From the NCBI RefSeq assembly GCF_902833085.1, contig NZ_CADFEB010000002.1, positions 62,001-126,000 on the forward strand: a DNA stretch of 64,000 nt, written 5' to 3'. The notes under the pieces are model-generated. The model saw only the letters and a program-made list of their open reading frames with translations, was not told the DNA's origin and did no database searches. How positions within the stretch are numbered: position 1 is the stretch's first letter; each line of letters starts with the position of its first letter. This document shows positions 27,869-36,558 of this stretch, in pieces. The position numbers and the translations under genes were made by a program. The stretch comes from Burkholderia ubonensis (GTDB lineage Bacteria; Pseudomonadota; Gammaproteobacteria; Burkholderiales; Burkholderiaceae).

Positions 27869-28885
27869 ATGCATTTCGTGAATACCACGTGGTTCGCGGC
27901 ATTCGCGGTGACATTAGTTACCGCAGTGGTGTCGACGACGATTCTGCGCATGCTGCTAGTCACCGGTCTCGCGTGGCGGTTGGCAACCGATGTTCCGAAC
28001 GACCGTTCGCTTCATGCGCGTCCAACTCCGCGCGTCGGTGGCTGGGGCATTGTGCCGGCAAGCGTCATTGCGATGCTGGCGCTCGCGCCGCGGATGTGGC
28101 TGATCGCCGTTGCGACGCTGTTTCTGGCAGCCATGTCACAGATCGACGATCGGCGTGGGTTGCCCGCGCGTGTGCGGTTTGCCGCGCATCTGGTGGCCGT
28201 TGTCTCACTAATCGCAACCTATCCTACTGCTGCGCCGTGGTGGTTCCTCGCGGGCGTCGGTTTCATGATGGTCTGGCTGACCAATCTCTACAACTTCATG
28301 GATGGCGCGGATGGCCTTGCCGGCGGCATGGCGCTATTCGGATTTGGTGCATACGCGGCCGCAGCGCTAGGCGAAGTGCATCCGTCGGCGGATCTCATGA
28401 CCAGCGGCGCGGCGATCGCAGGCGCGGCGCTGGGCTTTCTTCTGCTGAATTTCCATCCGGCGAGGCTGTTTCTCGGCGACGCCGGCTCGATTCCCCTCGG
28501 CTTTCTGGCCGGTGCGCTTGGATACTGGGGGTGGCGTGAAGCGATCTGGCCCTTGTGGTTTCCAGCAATGGTGTTTTCGCCCTTTATCGCCGATGCGTCT
28601 GTAACACTTCTGAGACGCTTGTTACGTGGGGAAAAGTTCTGGCAAGCGCATCGGGAGCATTACTATCAAAGAATGGTGCGTTCCGGCATCGACCACGGAC
28701 GTACCGCCGCTTACTGGTACCTCATTATGCTCACGGGCATAGTCGTCGCCTTGTGGGCACTGAGCCGTCCTGAGTTTCAACAGTGGTTGCTGTTTGTCGC
28801 ATGGTACGGCGTCCTCGCATGCATTGGAGTCTTGATCGACATGCGCTGGCACCGAATTCAGTCTGCCGCCGAAAACAACTCTTGA
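27869..28885 (+). CDS. wbiH: Undecaprenyl-phosphate sugar-1-phosphate transferase (WecA/WbpL-like)
   Basis: A 338-residue polytopic membrane protein of the MraY/WecA superfamily with about ten hydrophobic helices. NDRSLHARPTPRVGG, the acidic pair in QIDDRRGL, NLYNFMDGADGLAGG and FLGDAGSIPLGF are the cytoplasmic catalytic loops; HREHYYQR is the WbpL-type His motif. It should start O-antigen synthesis by transferring QuiNAc- or FucNAc-1-phosphate to undecaprenyl phosphate. It sits between the reductase and the dehydratase that make the sugar nucleotide. Confidence 0.9.
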   Translation: MHFVNTTWFAAFAVTLVTAVVSTTILRMLLVTGLAWRLATDVPNDRSLHARPTPRVGGWGIVPASVIAMLALAPRMWLIAVATLFLAAMSQIDDRRGLPARVRFAAHLVAVVSLIATYPTAAPWWFLAGVGFMMVWLTNLYNFMDGADGLAGGMALFGFGAYAAAALGEVHPSADLMTSGAAIAGAALGFLLLNFHPARLFLGDAGSIPLGFLAGALGYWGWREAIWPLWFPAMVFSPFIADASVTLLRRLLRGEKFWQAHREHYYQRMVRSGIDHGRTAAYWYLIMLTGIVVALWALSRPEFQQWLLFVAWYGVLACIGVLIDMRWHRIQSAAENNS

Positions 28886-28897
28886 GGTATCTCGCCG

Positions 28898-30778
28898 ATG
28901 TTGCGATCCAAAGCATCATGGCTGTCGCTCAGTGCTTTCCTATTCGACGTGGTCGCGGTCGTTGCCGCGTGGTTGTTTGCTTATCTCGTCCGCTTCAACG
29001 GCAGCATTCCGACCGATTTCCTGAGTGGCGCGATGACCTCGCTGGTCTGGGTGCTGCCTGTCTACGCTTTGATGTTCCGTATGTTCGGCCTATATCGCGG
29101 CCTGTGGGTGTTTGCGAGTCTGCCGGACCTAATGCGAATCTCGAAGGCGATAGCGGGTGGCGGCATGATCGTGATGATCGGCGCAGTGATGCTCCAGCCG
29201 GCGCCGATTATCCCGCGCTCCGTGCTGCTCGTCTCGCCGCTGATGCTGTTCCTGATCATGGGCGGTGCTCGTGCGCTCTATCGCGCGACGAAGGAGTTCT
29301 ACCTGTACGGCGGCCTCGTCGGCCAGGGCAAGCCGGTGCTGGTGCTCGGCGCCGGCACGGCGGGCGCCAGCCTTGCGCGCGAACTGTCGCGCTCGGGCGA
29401 ATGGCGCCTCGTCGGGTTGCTGGACGATGACGTCACGAAGCAGGGGCGCGAGATATACGGTTACAAGGTGCTTGGGTCGTTCGACGATCTGAAACACTGG
29501 ACCGAAGCGATGAAAGTCGAGTACGCGATCATCGCGATCCCGTCCGCGTCTGTCGAAACGCAGCGTCGCGTCGCGACGTTGTGCGTGCGTGCCGGCGTCA
29601 AGGCGATGGTGCTCCCGTCGCTGACCTCGCTGATGCCGGGCCAGGCGTTCCTGTCCCAGGTCCGCCAGATCGACCTCGAAGACCTCCTCGGCCGCGACGC
29701 CGTGACCATCGACACCCCGCACGTCGAAGCGCTGCTGCACGGCCGCGTCGTGATGGTGACGGGCGCCGGCGGCTCGATCGGCTCGGAGCTGTGCCGGCAG
29801 ATCCTGCGTTTCGCGCCTGCGCAGGTCGTCGTATTCGACATTTCCGAATATGCGATCTACCGACTCACCGAGGAGCTGCGCGAACGCTTCCCGGAGCAGC
29901 CGGTCGTGCCGATCATCGGCGATGCGAAGGATTCGCTGCTGCTCGACCAAGTGATGTCGCGCCACGCGCCGCACATCGTGTTCCATGCGGCCGCATACAA
30001 GCACGTGCCGCTGATGGAAGAGCTCAACGCCTGGCAGGCGCTGCGCAACAACGTGCTCGGCACGTACCGCGTCGCGCGCGCGGCGATTCGTCACGACGTC
30101 AGCCATTTCGTGCTGATCTCGACGGACAAGGCCGTCAACCCGACCAACGTGATGGGCGCGAGCAAGCGCTTGGCGGAAATGGCGTGCCAAGCGCTGCAGC
30201 AGACGAGCGAGCACACGCAGTTCGAGACTGTGCGCTTCGGCAACGTGCTCGGCAGCGCGGGCAGTGTGATCCCGAAGTTCCAGCAGCAGATCTCGAAGGG
30301 CGGGCCGGTGACGGTCACGCACCCGGAGATCACGCGCTTCTTCATGACGATTCCGGAAGCGTCGCAGCTCGTGCTGCAGGCGTCGAGCATGGGGCAGGGC
30401 GGCGAAATCTTCATTCTCGACATGGGCGAGCCCGTCAAGATCGTCGATCTCGCGCGCGACCTGATCCGCTTGTACGGGTTTTCCGAGGACCAGATCCGCA
30501 TCGAGTTCACCGGGTTGCGCCCGGGCGAGAAACTCTACGAGGAACTGCTTGCCGACGACGAGACGACGACCCGCACGCCGCACCCGAAACTCCGGATCGC
30601 GCGGGCCCGTGAGGTGCCGGACCATCTGCTCGACGAGTTGCTGCCGTGGCTGATGCAGCATCGCGTGCTCAGCGACGACGAGGTGCGGCGCGACCTGCGG
30701 CGCTGGGTGCCCGAGTATCAGTCGACCGTCGCGCCCGTGCTGCACAGCGTGCCGGTGCGTGCGGCGTCGAACGGCTAA
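28898..30778 (+). CDS. wbiI: Membrane-bound nucleotide-sugar 4,6-dehydratase (WbpM/CapD family)
   Basis: A 626-residue protein. Four N-terminal hydrophobic helices (residues about 10-130) anchor it; a first nucleotide-binding fold follows with VLVLGAGTAGASLAREL, then the catalytic SDR domain with VMVTGAGGSIGSELCRQI and STDKAVNPTNVMGASKR. The Met in place of Tyr before the Lys is typical of the WbpM branch. It dehydrates UDP-GlcNAc to the 4-keto-6-deoxy sugar used by the reductase upstream. It is the last gene of the O-antigen locus and runs into a strong bidirectional terminator. Confidence 0.92.
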   Translation: MLRSKASWLSLSAFLFDVVAVVAAWLFAYLVRFNGSIPTDFLSGAMTSLVWVLPVYALMFRMFGLYRGLWVFASLPDLMRISKAIAGGGMIVMIGAVMLQPAPIIPRSVLLVSPLMLFLIMGGARALYRATKEFYLYGGLVGQGKPVLVLGAGTAGASLARELSRSGEWRLVGLLDDDVTKQGREIYGYKVLGSFDDLKHWTEAMKVEYAIIAIPSASVETQRRVATLCVRAGVKAMVLPSLTSLMPGQAFLSQVRQIDLEDLLGRDAVTIDTPHVEALLHGRVVMVTGAGGSIGSELCRQILRFAPAQVVVFDISEYAIYRLTEELRERFPEQPVVPIIGDAKDSLLLDQVMSRHAPHIVFHAAAYKHVPLMEELNAWQALRNNVLGTYRVARAAIRHDVSHFVLISTDKAVNPTNVMGASKRLAEMACQALQQTSEHTQFETVRFGNVLGSAGSVIPKFQQQISKGGPVTVTHPEITRFFMTIPEASQLVLQASSMGQGGEIFILDMGEPVKIVDLARDLIRLYGFSEDQIRIEFTGLRPGEKLYEELLADDETTTRTPHPKLRIARAREVPDHLLDELLPWLMQHRVLSDDEVRRDLRRWVPEYQSTVAPVLHSVPVRAASNG

Positions 30779-30812
30779 ATCCCGAACCCGCCGGTTGGCG
30801 GGACGGGACGCG

Positions 30813-30850
30813 GCAACAAAAAAGCGCCTCGTCAGGCGCTTTTTTGTTGC
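30813..30850. terminator. Bidirectional terminator between O-antigen and O-glycosylation loci
   Basis: GCAACAAAAAAGCGCCT and its perfect inverted copy flank a CGTC loop. The A6 on one side and T6 on the other give a U-tract in both directions, so the plus-strand O-antigen transcript and the minus-strand ogc transcript both end here, 34 bases after wbiI and 14 bases past the ogcI stop. Confidence 0.93.
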
Positions 30851-30864
30851 AACCGGCAGGCCGC

Positions 30865-31974
30865 TCAATGGTTATGCCGCCGCCCCTTCCGCACCACCAT
30901 CCACCGCGGCACCCGAAACCTTATGATGCTCACATAAAGCCAAACATAAGTAACCGCGAACAGCACGACGAACGTGAACAGATGCACCGTATGCCGCCAG
31001 AACAGCGTCGCCGGAATCACCGCGACGAGGCAAAGCAGCCACAGATACGGCGACGTCAGCGAATTGCGCCGCGTCAGGTCGTGCGCGGTCTTCGCGCCGA
31101 CCGCCCAGCGCATCAGTCGCTTGTAGACGAGCATGTGCAGGTGCACGCCGTCCGGAATCCCCGGCGACATCCCGCGCACGAACTTCTTCCGGTAGATCGA
31201 GAAGCAGGTCTCGAAGATCGGATACATGAACAGCAGCACCGGATACCACGCGGACACCTCGCGGTTGCGCATCACCAGCAGGATCGCGAGCTCGGCGAGC
31301 ATGAAGCCGATGAAGTACGCGCCGCCGTCGCCGAGAAAGATCAGCCCGGCCGGGAAATTCCACAAGAAGAAGCCGAGTACCGCGCCCATCAAGATGAACG
31401 ACGCCGACATCACGACCGGGTCGCCGACCTGGAAGGCGACGTACGCGAGCGACGCGAACATCATGAAGCTGACCATCGACGCGAGCCCGTTGAAGCCGTC
31501 GATGATGTTGACCGCATTCGCGAGCGCCGCGACGGCGAGCACCGTCACGAACGCGGAAATCGCGACGTAGCCGAGCAGGAAGTCGAGGGGCGGCACGCTG
31601 ATGCGCGTGACCGCGATGTGCAGCACCCCGAACGCGAGCGCGGCAGCGCCCATCGTGCACAGCAGCCGCGCGCGCGGCGACACGCGCTTGGTCAGGTCTT
31701 CGACGAGTCCGGACAGGAAGGCCGGCATCCCGCAGCCGACCAGCCCGAGGATGCTGCCGGCGATCGTCGGGTAGCGCTGCGTGAGCAGCAGCGCCGACGC
31801 GACGACCCCGGCGAGAATCCCGATGCCGCCGACGCGCGGCACGGGCCGGACGTGGAATTTCTGCACGCCGGCCAGATCGCTGTCGACCGAGAACTTCTCG
31901 TGCAGATGGGCGTAGCGCACGATGAAGAGCGTGACGAGCAGGGAAACGATGAAACCGGACGCGAAGCTGAGCAT
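30865..31974 (-). CDS. ogcI: Undecaprenyl-phosphate sugar-1-phosphate transferase (OgcI-type initiating enzyme)
   Basis: A 369-residue polytopic protein of the WecA/MraY superfamily. KFHVRPVPRVGGIGI, the loop NAVNIIDGFNGLASM, FLGDGGAYFIGF and the HLHMLVYKRL motif are all present. It is distinct from WbiH across the terminator. Position and gene order (flippase, two glycosyltransferases, epimerase, this gene) match the Burkholderia general protein O-glycosylation cluster, where this enzyme loads the first HexNAc-1-phosphate onto undecaprenyl phosphate. The symbol is given on that synteny; the oligosaccharyltransferase PglL lies elsewhere. Confidence 0.87.
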   Translation of the reverse strand: MLSFASGFIVSLLVTLFIVRYAHLHEKFSVDSDLAGVQKFHVRPVPRVGGIGILAGVVASALLLTQRYPTIAGSILGLVGCGMPAFLSGLVEDLTKRVSPRARLLCTMGAAALAFGVLHIAVTRISVPPLDFLLGYVAISAFVTVLAVAALANAVNIIDGFNGLASMVSFMMFASLAYVAFQVGDPVVMSASFILMGAVLGFFLWNFPAGLIFLGDGGAYFIGFMLAELAILLVMRNREVSAWYPVLLFMYPIFETCFSIYRKKFVRGMSPGIPDGVHLHMLVYKRLMRWAVGAKTAHDLTRRNSLTSPYLWLLCLVAVIPATLFWRHTVHLFTFVVLFAVTYVWLYVSIIRFRVPRWMVVRKGRRHNH

Positions 31975-32001
31975 GGGATTGCTCGGAAATGGGACAGCGG
32001 A

Positions 32002-33024
32002 TTATACAAAACCGTTCGGGTTGTTTTCCTGCCAGCGCCAGTGGTCGACGCACATTTCATCAAGGCCGAACTTCGCGCGCCAGCCGATGACGTCGGCAGC
32101 GGCCCGCGGGTTCGCGTAGCACTCGGCGACGTCACCCGGACGGCGCGCGACGAGCTCGTACGGCACCGGCCGGCCGGATGCCTTCTCGAACGCGCGCACG
32201 ACTTCCAGCACGCTGTAGCCCCGGCCCGTGCCGAGGTTCACGACGAAGCTCGCGTCGCGCTTCACCAGCGCGTCGAGCGCGGCGATGTGTCCTTGCGCGA
32301 GATCGACGACGTGGATGTAGTCGCGCACACCGGTGCCGTCCGGCGTCGGATAGTCGGAGCCGAACACGCGCAGCTTCGCCAGCTTGCCGACCGCGACCTG
32401 CGCGACATACGGCATCAGGTTGTTCGGGATGCCGGCCGGATCCTCGCCGATCAGGCCGCTCGCGTGCGCGCCGACGGGGTTGAAGTAGCGCAGCGTCGCG
32501 ATCCGCCACGACGGATCGGACAGTTCGAGATCGCGCAGCACCTGCTCGGCGATCAGCTTCGACTGGCCGTAAGGATTGGTTGCGGACAGCGGGAACGATT
32601 CGTCGATCGGCGAGCGCTCCGGCACGCCGTAGACGGTTGCGGACGAGCTGAACACGAACTGCTTCACGTTGCGCTCGCGCATCACCTTGAGCACCGTCAG
32701 CAGGCCGCCGATGTTGTTCTGGTAGTACTCGAGCGGCTTCGCGACCGATTCGCCGACGGACTTCAGCGCCGCGAAATGAATCGCGCCGGTGATCGGGTGC
32801 GCGTCGAACACCTTGCCGAGCGCCGCCTCGTCGCAGACGTCGACCTGATGGAACGCGGGCGTCTTGCCGGTAATCTGCGCGACGCGCCGCACGGACTCGG
32901 CCTTGCTGTTGACGAGGTTGTCGACGATGACGACGTCGTAACCGTGATCGAGCAATTCGACCGCGGTGTGCGAGCCGATATAGCCCGCACCGCCCGTCAC
33001 GAGAATCGTTCCCTTCGTGGTCAT
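32002..33024 (-). CDS. ogcE: UDP-glucose/UDP-GlcNAc 4-epimerase (GalE family; OgcE)
   Basis: A 340-residue SDR epimerase. [19 protein letters not shown] binds NAD, FSSSATVYG near residue 125 holds the catalytic Ser/Thr, and NPYGQSKLIAEQVL gives YxxxK; the DGTGVRDYIHVVDLA segment is a GalE hallmark. It supplies UDP-Gal and probably UDP-GalNAc for the glycan trisaccharide of the O-glycosylation pathway and may also serve LPS. ATG 33024 is preceded by AAGGAG. It lies 14 bases after the upstream glycosyltransferase. Confidence 0.93.
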   Translation of the reverse strand: MTTKGTILVTGGAGYIGSHTAVELLDHGYDVVIVDNLVNSKAESVRRVAQITGKTPAFHQVDVCDEAALGKVFDAHPITGAIHFAALKSVGESVAKPLEYYQNNIGGLLTVLKVMRERNVKQFVFSSSATVYGVPERSPIDESFPLSATNPYGQSKLIAEQVLRDLELSDPSWRIATLRYFNPVGAHASGLIGEDPAGIPNNLMPYVAQVAVGKLAKLRVFGSDYPTPDGTGVRDYIHVVDLAQGHIAALDALVKRDASFVVNLGTGRGYSVLEVVRAFEKASGRPVPYELVARRPGDVAECYANPRAAADVIGWRAKFGLDEMCVDHWRWQENNPNGFV

Positions 33025-33038
33025 GGCTTCGTGCTCCT

Positions 33039-34175
33039 TCAGAGAGAGACGCCCGTCAAGGCGCGTATGGTGATTGTGTAGCGTTCGACGACCTTCTGCT
33101 CGTCGAACTCGGCAACGACCTTCTGCCGGCCGCGCCGACCCATCGCCGCGCGGCCGTCGGGCCCGAGCGCGATCATCTGCATGACGCGCTCGGCCAGGCT
33201 CGCGGTGTCTCGCGCCCGGCACAGCAGGCCGGTGTCGCCGTCGGCGACGACGTCGCGGCAGCCCGGCACGTCGGTCGCGACGATCGGGCGGCCCATCGCG
33301 GACGCCTCCATCAGCGTGCGCGGCACGCCTTCGCGGTACGACGGCAGCACGACGCAGTCGGCGGCGGCGATGTGCGGGCGCACGTCGTGCGCCTCGCCGA
33401 GGTATTCGACGACACCTTCGCGCACCCACGCGTCGACATCGTCGCGGCCGATCGCGCTCGGGTTGTCGACGCCGAGCGGGCCGAGCAGCTGGAAGCGCGC
33501 GCGCGGATGCTGCGCGCGCACGACGCGCGCGGCCTCGACGTACTCGCGCACGCCCTTGTCCCACAGCAGCCGGCCGATCAGGATGAACACCGGCGCGTCA
33601 CCGGCCGGCAGCGGTGCGGGCGCGAACTGTTCGAGATCGACGCCTTCGCCGTGCAGGAGGCGCGCACGCTCGGGGTGCGCGAGCAGCCGCTCGTCGGAGA
33701 ACGTCGCGAGGTCGTCGCGGTTGAGGAACCAGACCTCGCGCGGGAAGCGAAACGCGAACCGGTAGAGCCGCTTCGCGATGCTCGCCGCGCGGCTCTTCTG
33801 GATGAACACGTAGCCGAGCCCGGTCGTCACGGCGACCGACGGCACGCGCGCGAGCCACGCGGCGACGGAGCCGTAGATGTTCGGCTTGATCGTATAGTGG
33901 AACACGAGGTGCGGCTGCAACGCACGGTAATGGCGATACAGCGCGACGAGCGTGCCGAGATCCTCGCGCGGGCTCGTGCCCTTCGACGCGACCGACAGCG
34001 GCACGTAGCGGCAGCCCATCTGCTCGAGCAGCGGCACCGTGCGGTCGTCGGGCGCGGCCACGATCACCTCGGCGCCGCGCGCGACGAGCATGCGGATCAG
34101 CCCGTGGCGATACGTATAGATCGCCCAGGCCGTGTTGCAGACCAGCACGATGCGCAGCGGGGAAGAGGCAGCCAT
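33039..34175 (-). CDS. ogcB: Glycosyltransferase family 4 (OgcB)
   Basis: A 378-residue GT-B enzyme. The N-terminal domain starts IVLVCNTAWAIYTYRHGLI, with HYTIKPNIYGSVAA near residue 97; the C-terminal domain has the donor motifs ILIGRLLWDKGVREYVEAA and PSYREGVPRTLMEASAMGRPIV, the E(X7)E region of GT4. It is a retaining hexosyl or HexNAc transferase. By position it is the second transferase of the O-glycosylation cluster. ATG 34175 is the start; a frame extension to 34187 is less likely. Confidence 0.9.
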   Translation of the reverse strand: MAASSPLRIVLVCNTAWAIYTYRHGLIRMLVARGAEVIVAAPDDRTVPLLEQMGCRYVPLSVASKGTSPREDLGTLVALYRHYRALQPHLVFHYTIKPNIYGSVAAWLARVPSVAVTTGLGYVFIQKSRAASIAKRLYRFAFRFPREVWFLNRDDLATFSDERLLAHPERARLLHGEGVDLEQFAPAPLPAGDAPVFILIGRLLWDKGVREYVEAARVVRAQHPRARFQLLGPLGVDNPSAIGRDDVDAWVREGVVEYLGEAHDVRPHIAAADCVVLPSYREGVPRTLMEASAMGRPIVATDVPGCRDVVADGDTGLLCRARDTASLAERVMQMIALGPDGRAAMGRRGRQKVVAEFDEQKVVERYTITIRALTGVSL

Positions 34176-34227
34176 GAAAAAAACCAAAAAATAAAGCGTC
34201 GAAAAAGCCGAATATGCCGAATATGCG

Positions 34228-35064
34228 TCAAGCGGACGGCCGCGCGGCGAACAGCATCTGCTTGATCCGCTGCAGCGTGCGGTACGGCGTCACGAAATGC
34301 AGCAGGTTCTTCGCGAGGCCGGCCCAGTCGTACGGGTTCAGCGCGTTGAAATGGCGCAGCAGCAGCGCGAGCGTCGACATCAGCTGGCGGCGCCGCTTGG
34401 TCGCGCTGATCCCGCCTTCGTTGAGCTCGTAATAGAGTCCGAGCTCCGGCAGGTTCGCGCAATCGTAGCGTTGCATTAAGCGTAAAAAAAGGTCGAGATC
34501 CTCGGCGGCGCGGTATTTCGCGCGATAGTTGCCGACCTCGCGCACGGCGTCGACGCGCAGCATCACCGACGGATGCACGAGCGGCGAGCGCAGGAAGCGC
34601 GTGCGGCGCAGCGCGCGCGGATCGGCGGGCGGCGTCAGCATGAAGCGCGGCTCGCCGGCGCGCGACACGACCTGCGTCCACATGCCGACGCAGGCGACGC
34701 GCGGATGCGCGTCGAGATACGCGCGCTGCTTCGCGAGCCGCCCGGGCGCGGCGAGATCGCCGGCGTCGATGCGCGCGGCATAGCGGAAGCCGCGCGCCGC
34801 GAGCGCGTCGATGCCGGCTTCGAGCGCGCGCTCGATGCCGCCGTTCTGGGGCATGCGCAGCACTTCGACCGCGAGGCCGGGCAGGTCCGGCACGGCAAGC
34901 GGCGGCGTGCTGCCGTCGTCGACGACCAGCACGTGCACCGGCGCGTCCTCGCGAAACGACGCGAGGGTCCGGACGACATCGTCGTGTGCGTTGTAGGCCG
35001 GCATCAGCACGGCTACGTTGCCGAGCGGGCCGGCATCGCGCGGCGCGGAAATAGGGGACGTCAT
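34228..35064 (-). CDS. ogcA: Glycosyltransferase family 2 (OgcA)
   Basis: A 278-residue GT-A transferase. VAVLMPAYNAHDDVVRTL and VLVVDDGSTPPL form the sugar-nucleotide site and YAARIDAGDLAAPGRL the acidic metal motif; SPLVHPSVMLRVDAV and AAEDLDLFLRLMQR match the acceptor half. ATG 35064 overlaps the end of the flippase gene by 4 bases. Part of the O-glycosylation cluster, where two transferases extend the lipid-linked first sugar. Confidence 0.9.
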   Translation of the reverse strand: MTSPISAPRDAGPLGNVAVLMPAYNAHDDVVRTLASFREDAPVHVLVVDDGSTPPLAVPDLPGLAVEVLRMPQNGGIERALEAGIDALAARGFRYAARIDAGDLAAPGRLAKQRAYLDAHPRVACVGMWTQVVSRAGEPRFMLTPPADPRALRRTRFLRSPLVHPSVMLRVDAVREVGNYRAKYRAAEDLDLFLRLMQRYDCANLPELGLYYELNEGGISATKRRRQLMSTLALLLRHFNALNPYDWAGLAKNLLHFVTPYRTLQRIKQMLFAARPSA

Positions 35065-36317
35065 GGGCGCAGCTTGAAACGAATGTAATAAAAATTTACC
35101 GCGGCGGCGGCAAGATAGCCGCCTGCCAGCCCGACGAGCGCGCCGTACAGGCCGAGCCGCGGAATCGCGAGCAGGTTGACGAGCGCGGCGATCGCGAGCG
35201 CGAGCGCCCATTTCGCCAACAGGACGAATTTTGCTTGATATTTGAGAACGATAAGATTGCCTATCGCCTCGATGCCGGCCGGCACGGACAGCCAGACGGC
35301 CCAGCGGAAGATGTCGACCGACGCTTCGTAGCCGGGTCCGAACACCTTGCCGATGATGAGCGGCGCGGCGGCATCGAGCACGAGCGCGCCCGCGGTCATC
35401 AGGGCGGCGGTCATCGCGATCAGCCGGACGATGTTGCGGCGCAGCCGCGCGATGTCCTGCACGCGGTAGACGAACGCGGGCGCGATCGTCTGCGCGAGCA
35501 TCAGCGCGAGCGTGATCCAGTTCTCGTTGAGCTGCTGCGCAGCCGCATAGCGGCCGAGATCGGCGAACGACACGTGGCGCTCGAGCATCAGGCGGTCGAG
35601 CTTGAGGAACAGGTACATGCAGATGAGGCCGAGCCAGAACACCGTGCCGGCGGTCGCGAAGTGCCTGAACGTCGGCCGGTCGACGTGCCAGCCGAGCGTG
35701 CCGCCGTGGTGCTGCCGGAAATACAGCAGCAGCACGATGCCGATCGCGGCGGCTTCGAGCGCCCACAGCCATGCGAAGCGGGCGGGGCCGGCGGCGGCGT
35801 GCACCAGCAGCCAGACGAGGAGCGCCTTGACGAGCGCCGCGGCCATGCTGGTGACGAGCTGCGGCTTGCTGTAGGTGATGCTCTGCAGCCACGCGTTGAC
35901 GACGCCGACGAACGGCTCGCGGAAGACCATCGTCACCGCGAGGCCGGCGAGCATCGCGCCGACGAGCGGGTCGAACGCGCCGGCGGCGATCGCGACCCAG
36001 GTCGCGGCGAGCGCGGCGGCCGACACGGCGATGCGCAGCGCGAACGCGCTGCCGAGCACCGCGCCGAGCTGTCCGGCGCTGCGCTGCACGATGGTCGGAA
36101 CGAGGATTTCCGCGCCGCATACCCAGGTGAGCGGCGCCAGCACGAGGAGCAGCGTATTCGCGTACTGCCATTTGCCGAACACGTCCGGCCCGAAATAACG
36201 GGCCAGGAGGCCGCTGATCGCGATCGCGACGCCGATCTGCGTGAGCCGTTCGAGCCCCAGCCAGACGAGGTTCGAGACGGCTTTCGCGACGTCCGGATTG
36301 GCGAGGCGCTTCAGCAT
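35061..36317 (-). CDS. ogcX: Wzx-like oligosaccharide flippase (OgcX)
   Basis: A 418-residue polytopic inner-membrane protein with about twelve hydrophobic helices and an arginine-rich positive-inside pattern, in the MATE/Wzx superfamily. ARYFGPDVFGKWQYAN near residue 39 is typical of polysaccharide flippases. It should flip the undecaprenyl-linked trisaccharide to the periplasm for PglL. A flippase here, while the O-antigen uses an ABC transporter and no Wzy polymerase is encoded, agrees with a short glycan for protein modification. It is the first gene of the minus-strand cluster, divergent from the phosphomannomutase gene. Confidence 0.9.
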   Translation of the reverse strand: MLKRLANPDVAKAVSNLVWLGLERLTQIGVAIAISGLLARYFGPDVFGKWQYANTLLLVLAPLTWVCGAEILVPTIVQRSAGQLGAVLGSAFALRIAVSAAALAATWVAIAAGAFDPLVGAMLAGLAVTMVFREPFVGVVNAWLQSITYSKPQLVTSMAAALVKALLVWLLVHAAAGPARFAWLWALEAAAIGIVLLLYFRQHHGGTLGWHVDRPTFRHFATAGTVFWLGLICMYLFLKLDRLMLERHVSFADLGRYAAAQQLNENWITLALMLAQTIAPAFVYRVQDIARLRRNIVRLIAMTAALMTAGALVLDAAAPLIIGKVFGPGYEASVDIFRWAVWLSVPAGIEAIGNLIVLKYQAKFVLLAKWALALAIAALVNLLAIPRLGLYGALVGLAGGYLAAAAVNFYYIRFKLRP

Positions 36318-36558
36318 GGCGCGCCGCGCCGGCGCGCGCGTCGGAAGGGCGCAACGGCGCCGGCAGGCGGGCGCGTTGCGGCGGCGGGACGGCTAGGCAT
36401 TAAAATGGGCGGTATCCGCGTAATCGAAACGAGCGATTATAAGTTGGTTCGGGATCGCTCCCGCCATCCCGGCCCGTCCGGACAAGCCCCGGGCGCGAGG
36501 CCCGGCGCCGGCGACGAGGCGGCCAACGTTTTCCATGCAGGCAACCGAGAGTGAATCG

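Noticed and set aside
14373..36317. Wzy polymerase or WaaL ligase gene
   Set aside because: No polytopic protein with those characteristics was seen; the membrane proteins present are Wzm, two WecA-type enzymes, the dehydratase anchor and the flippase.
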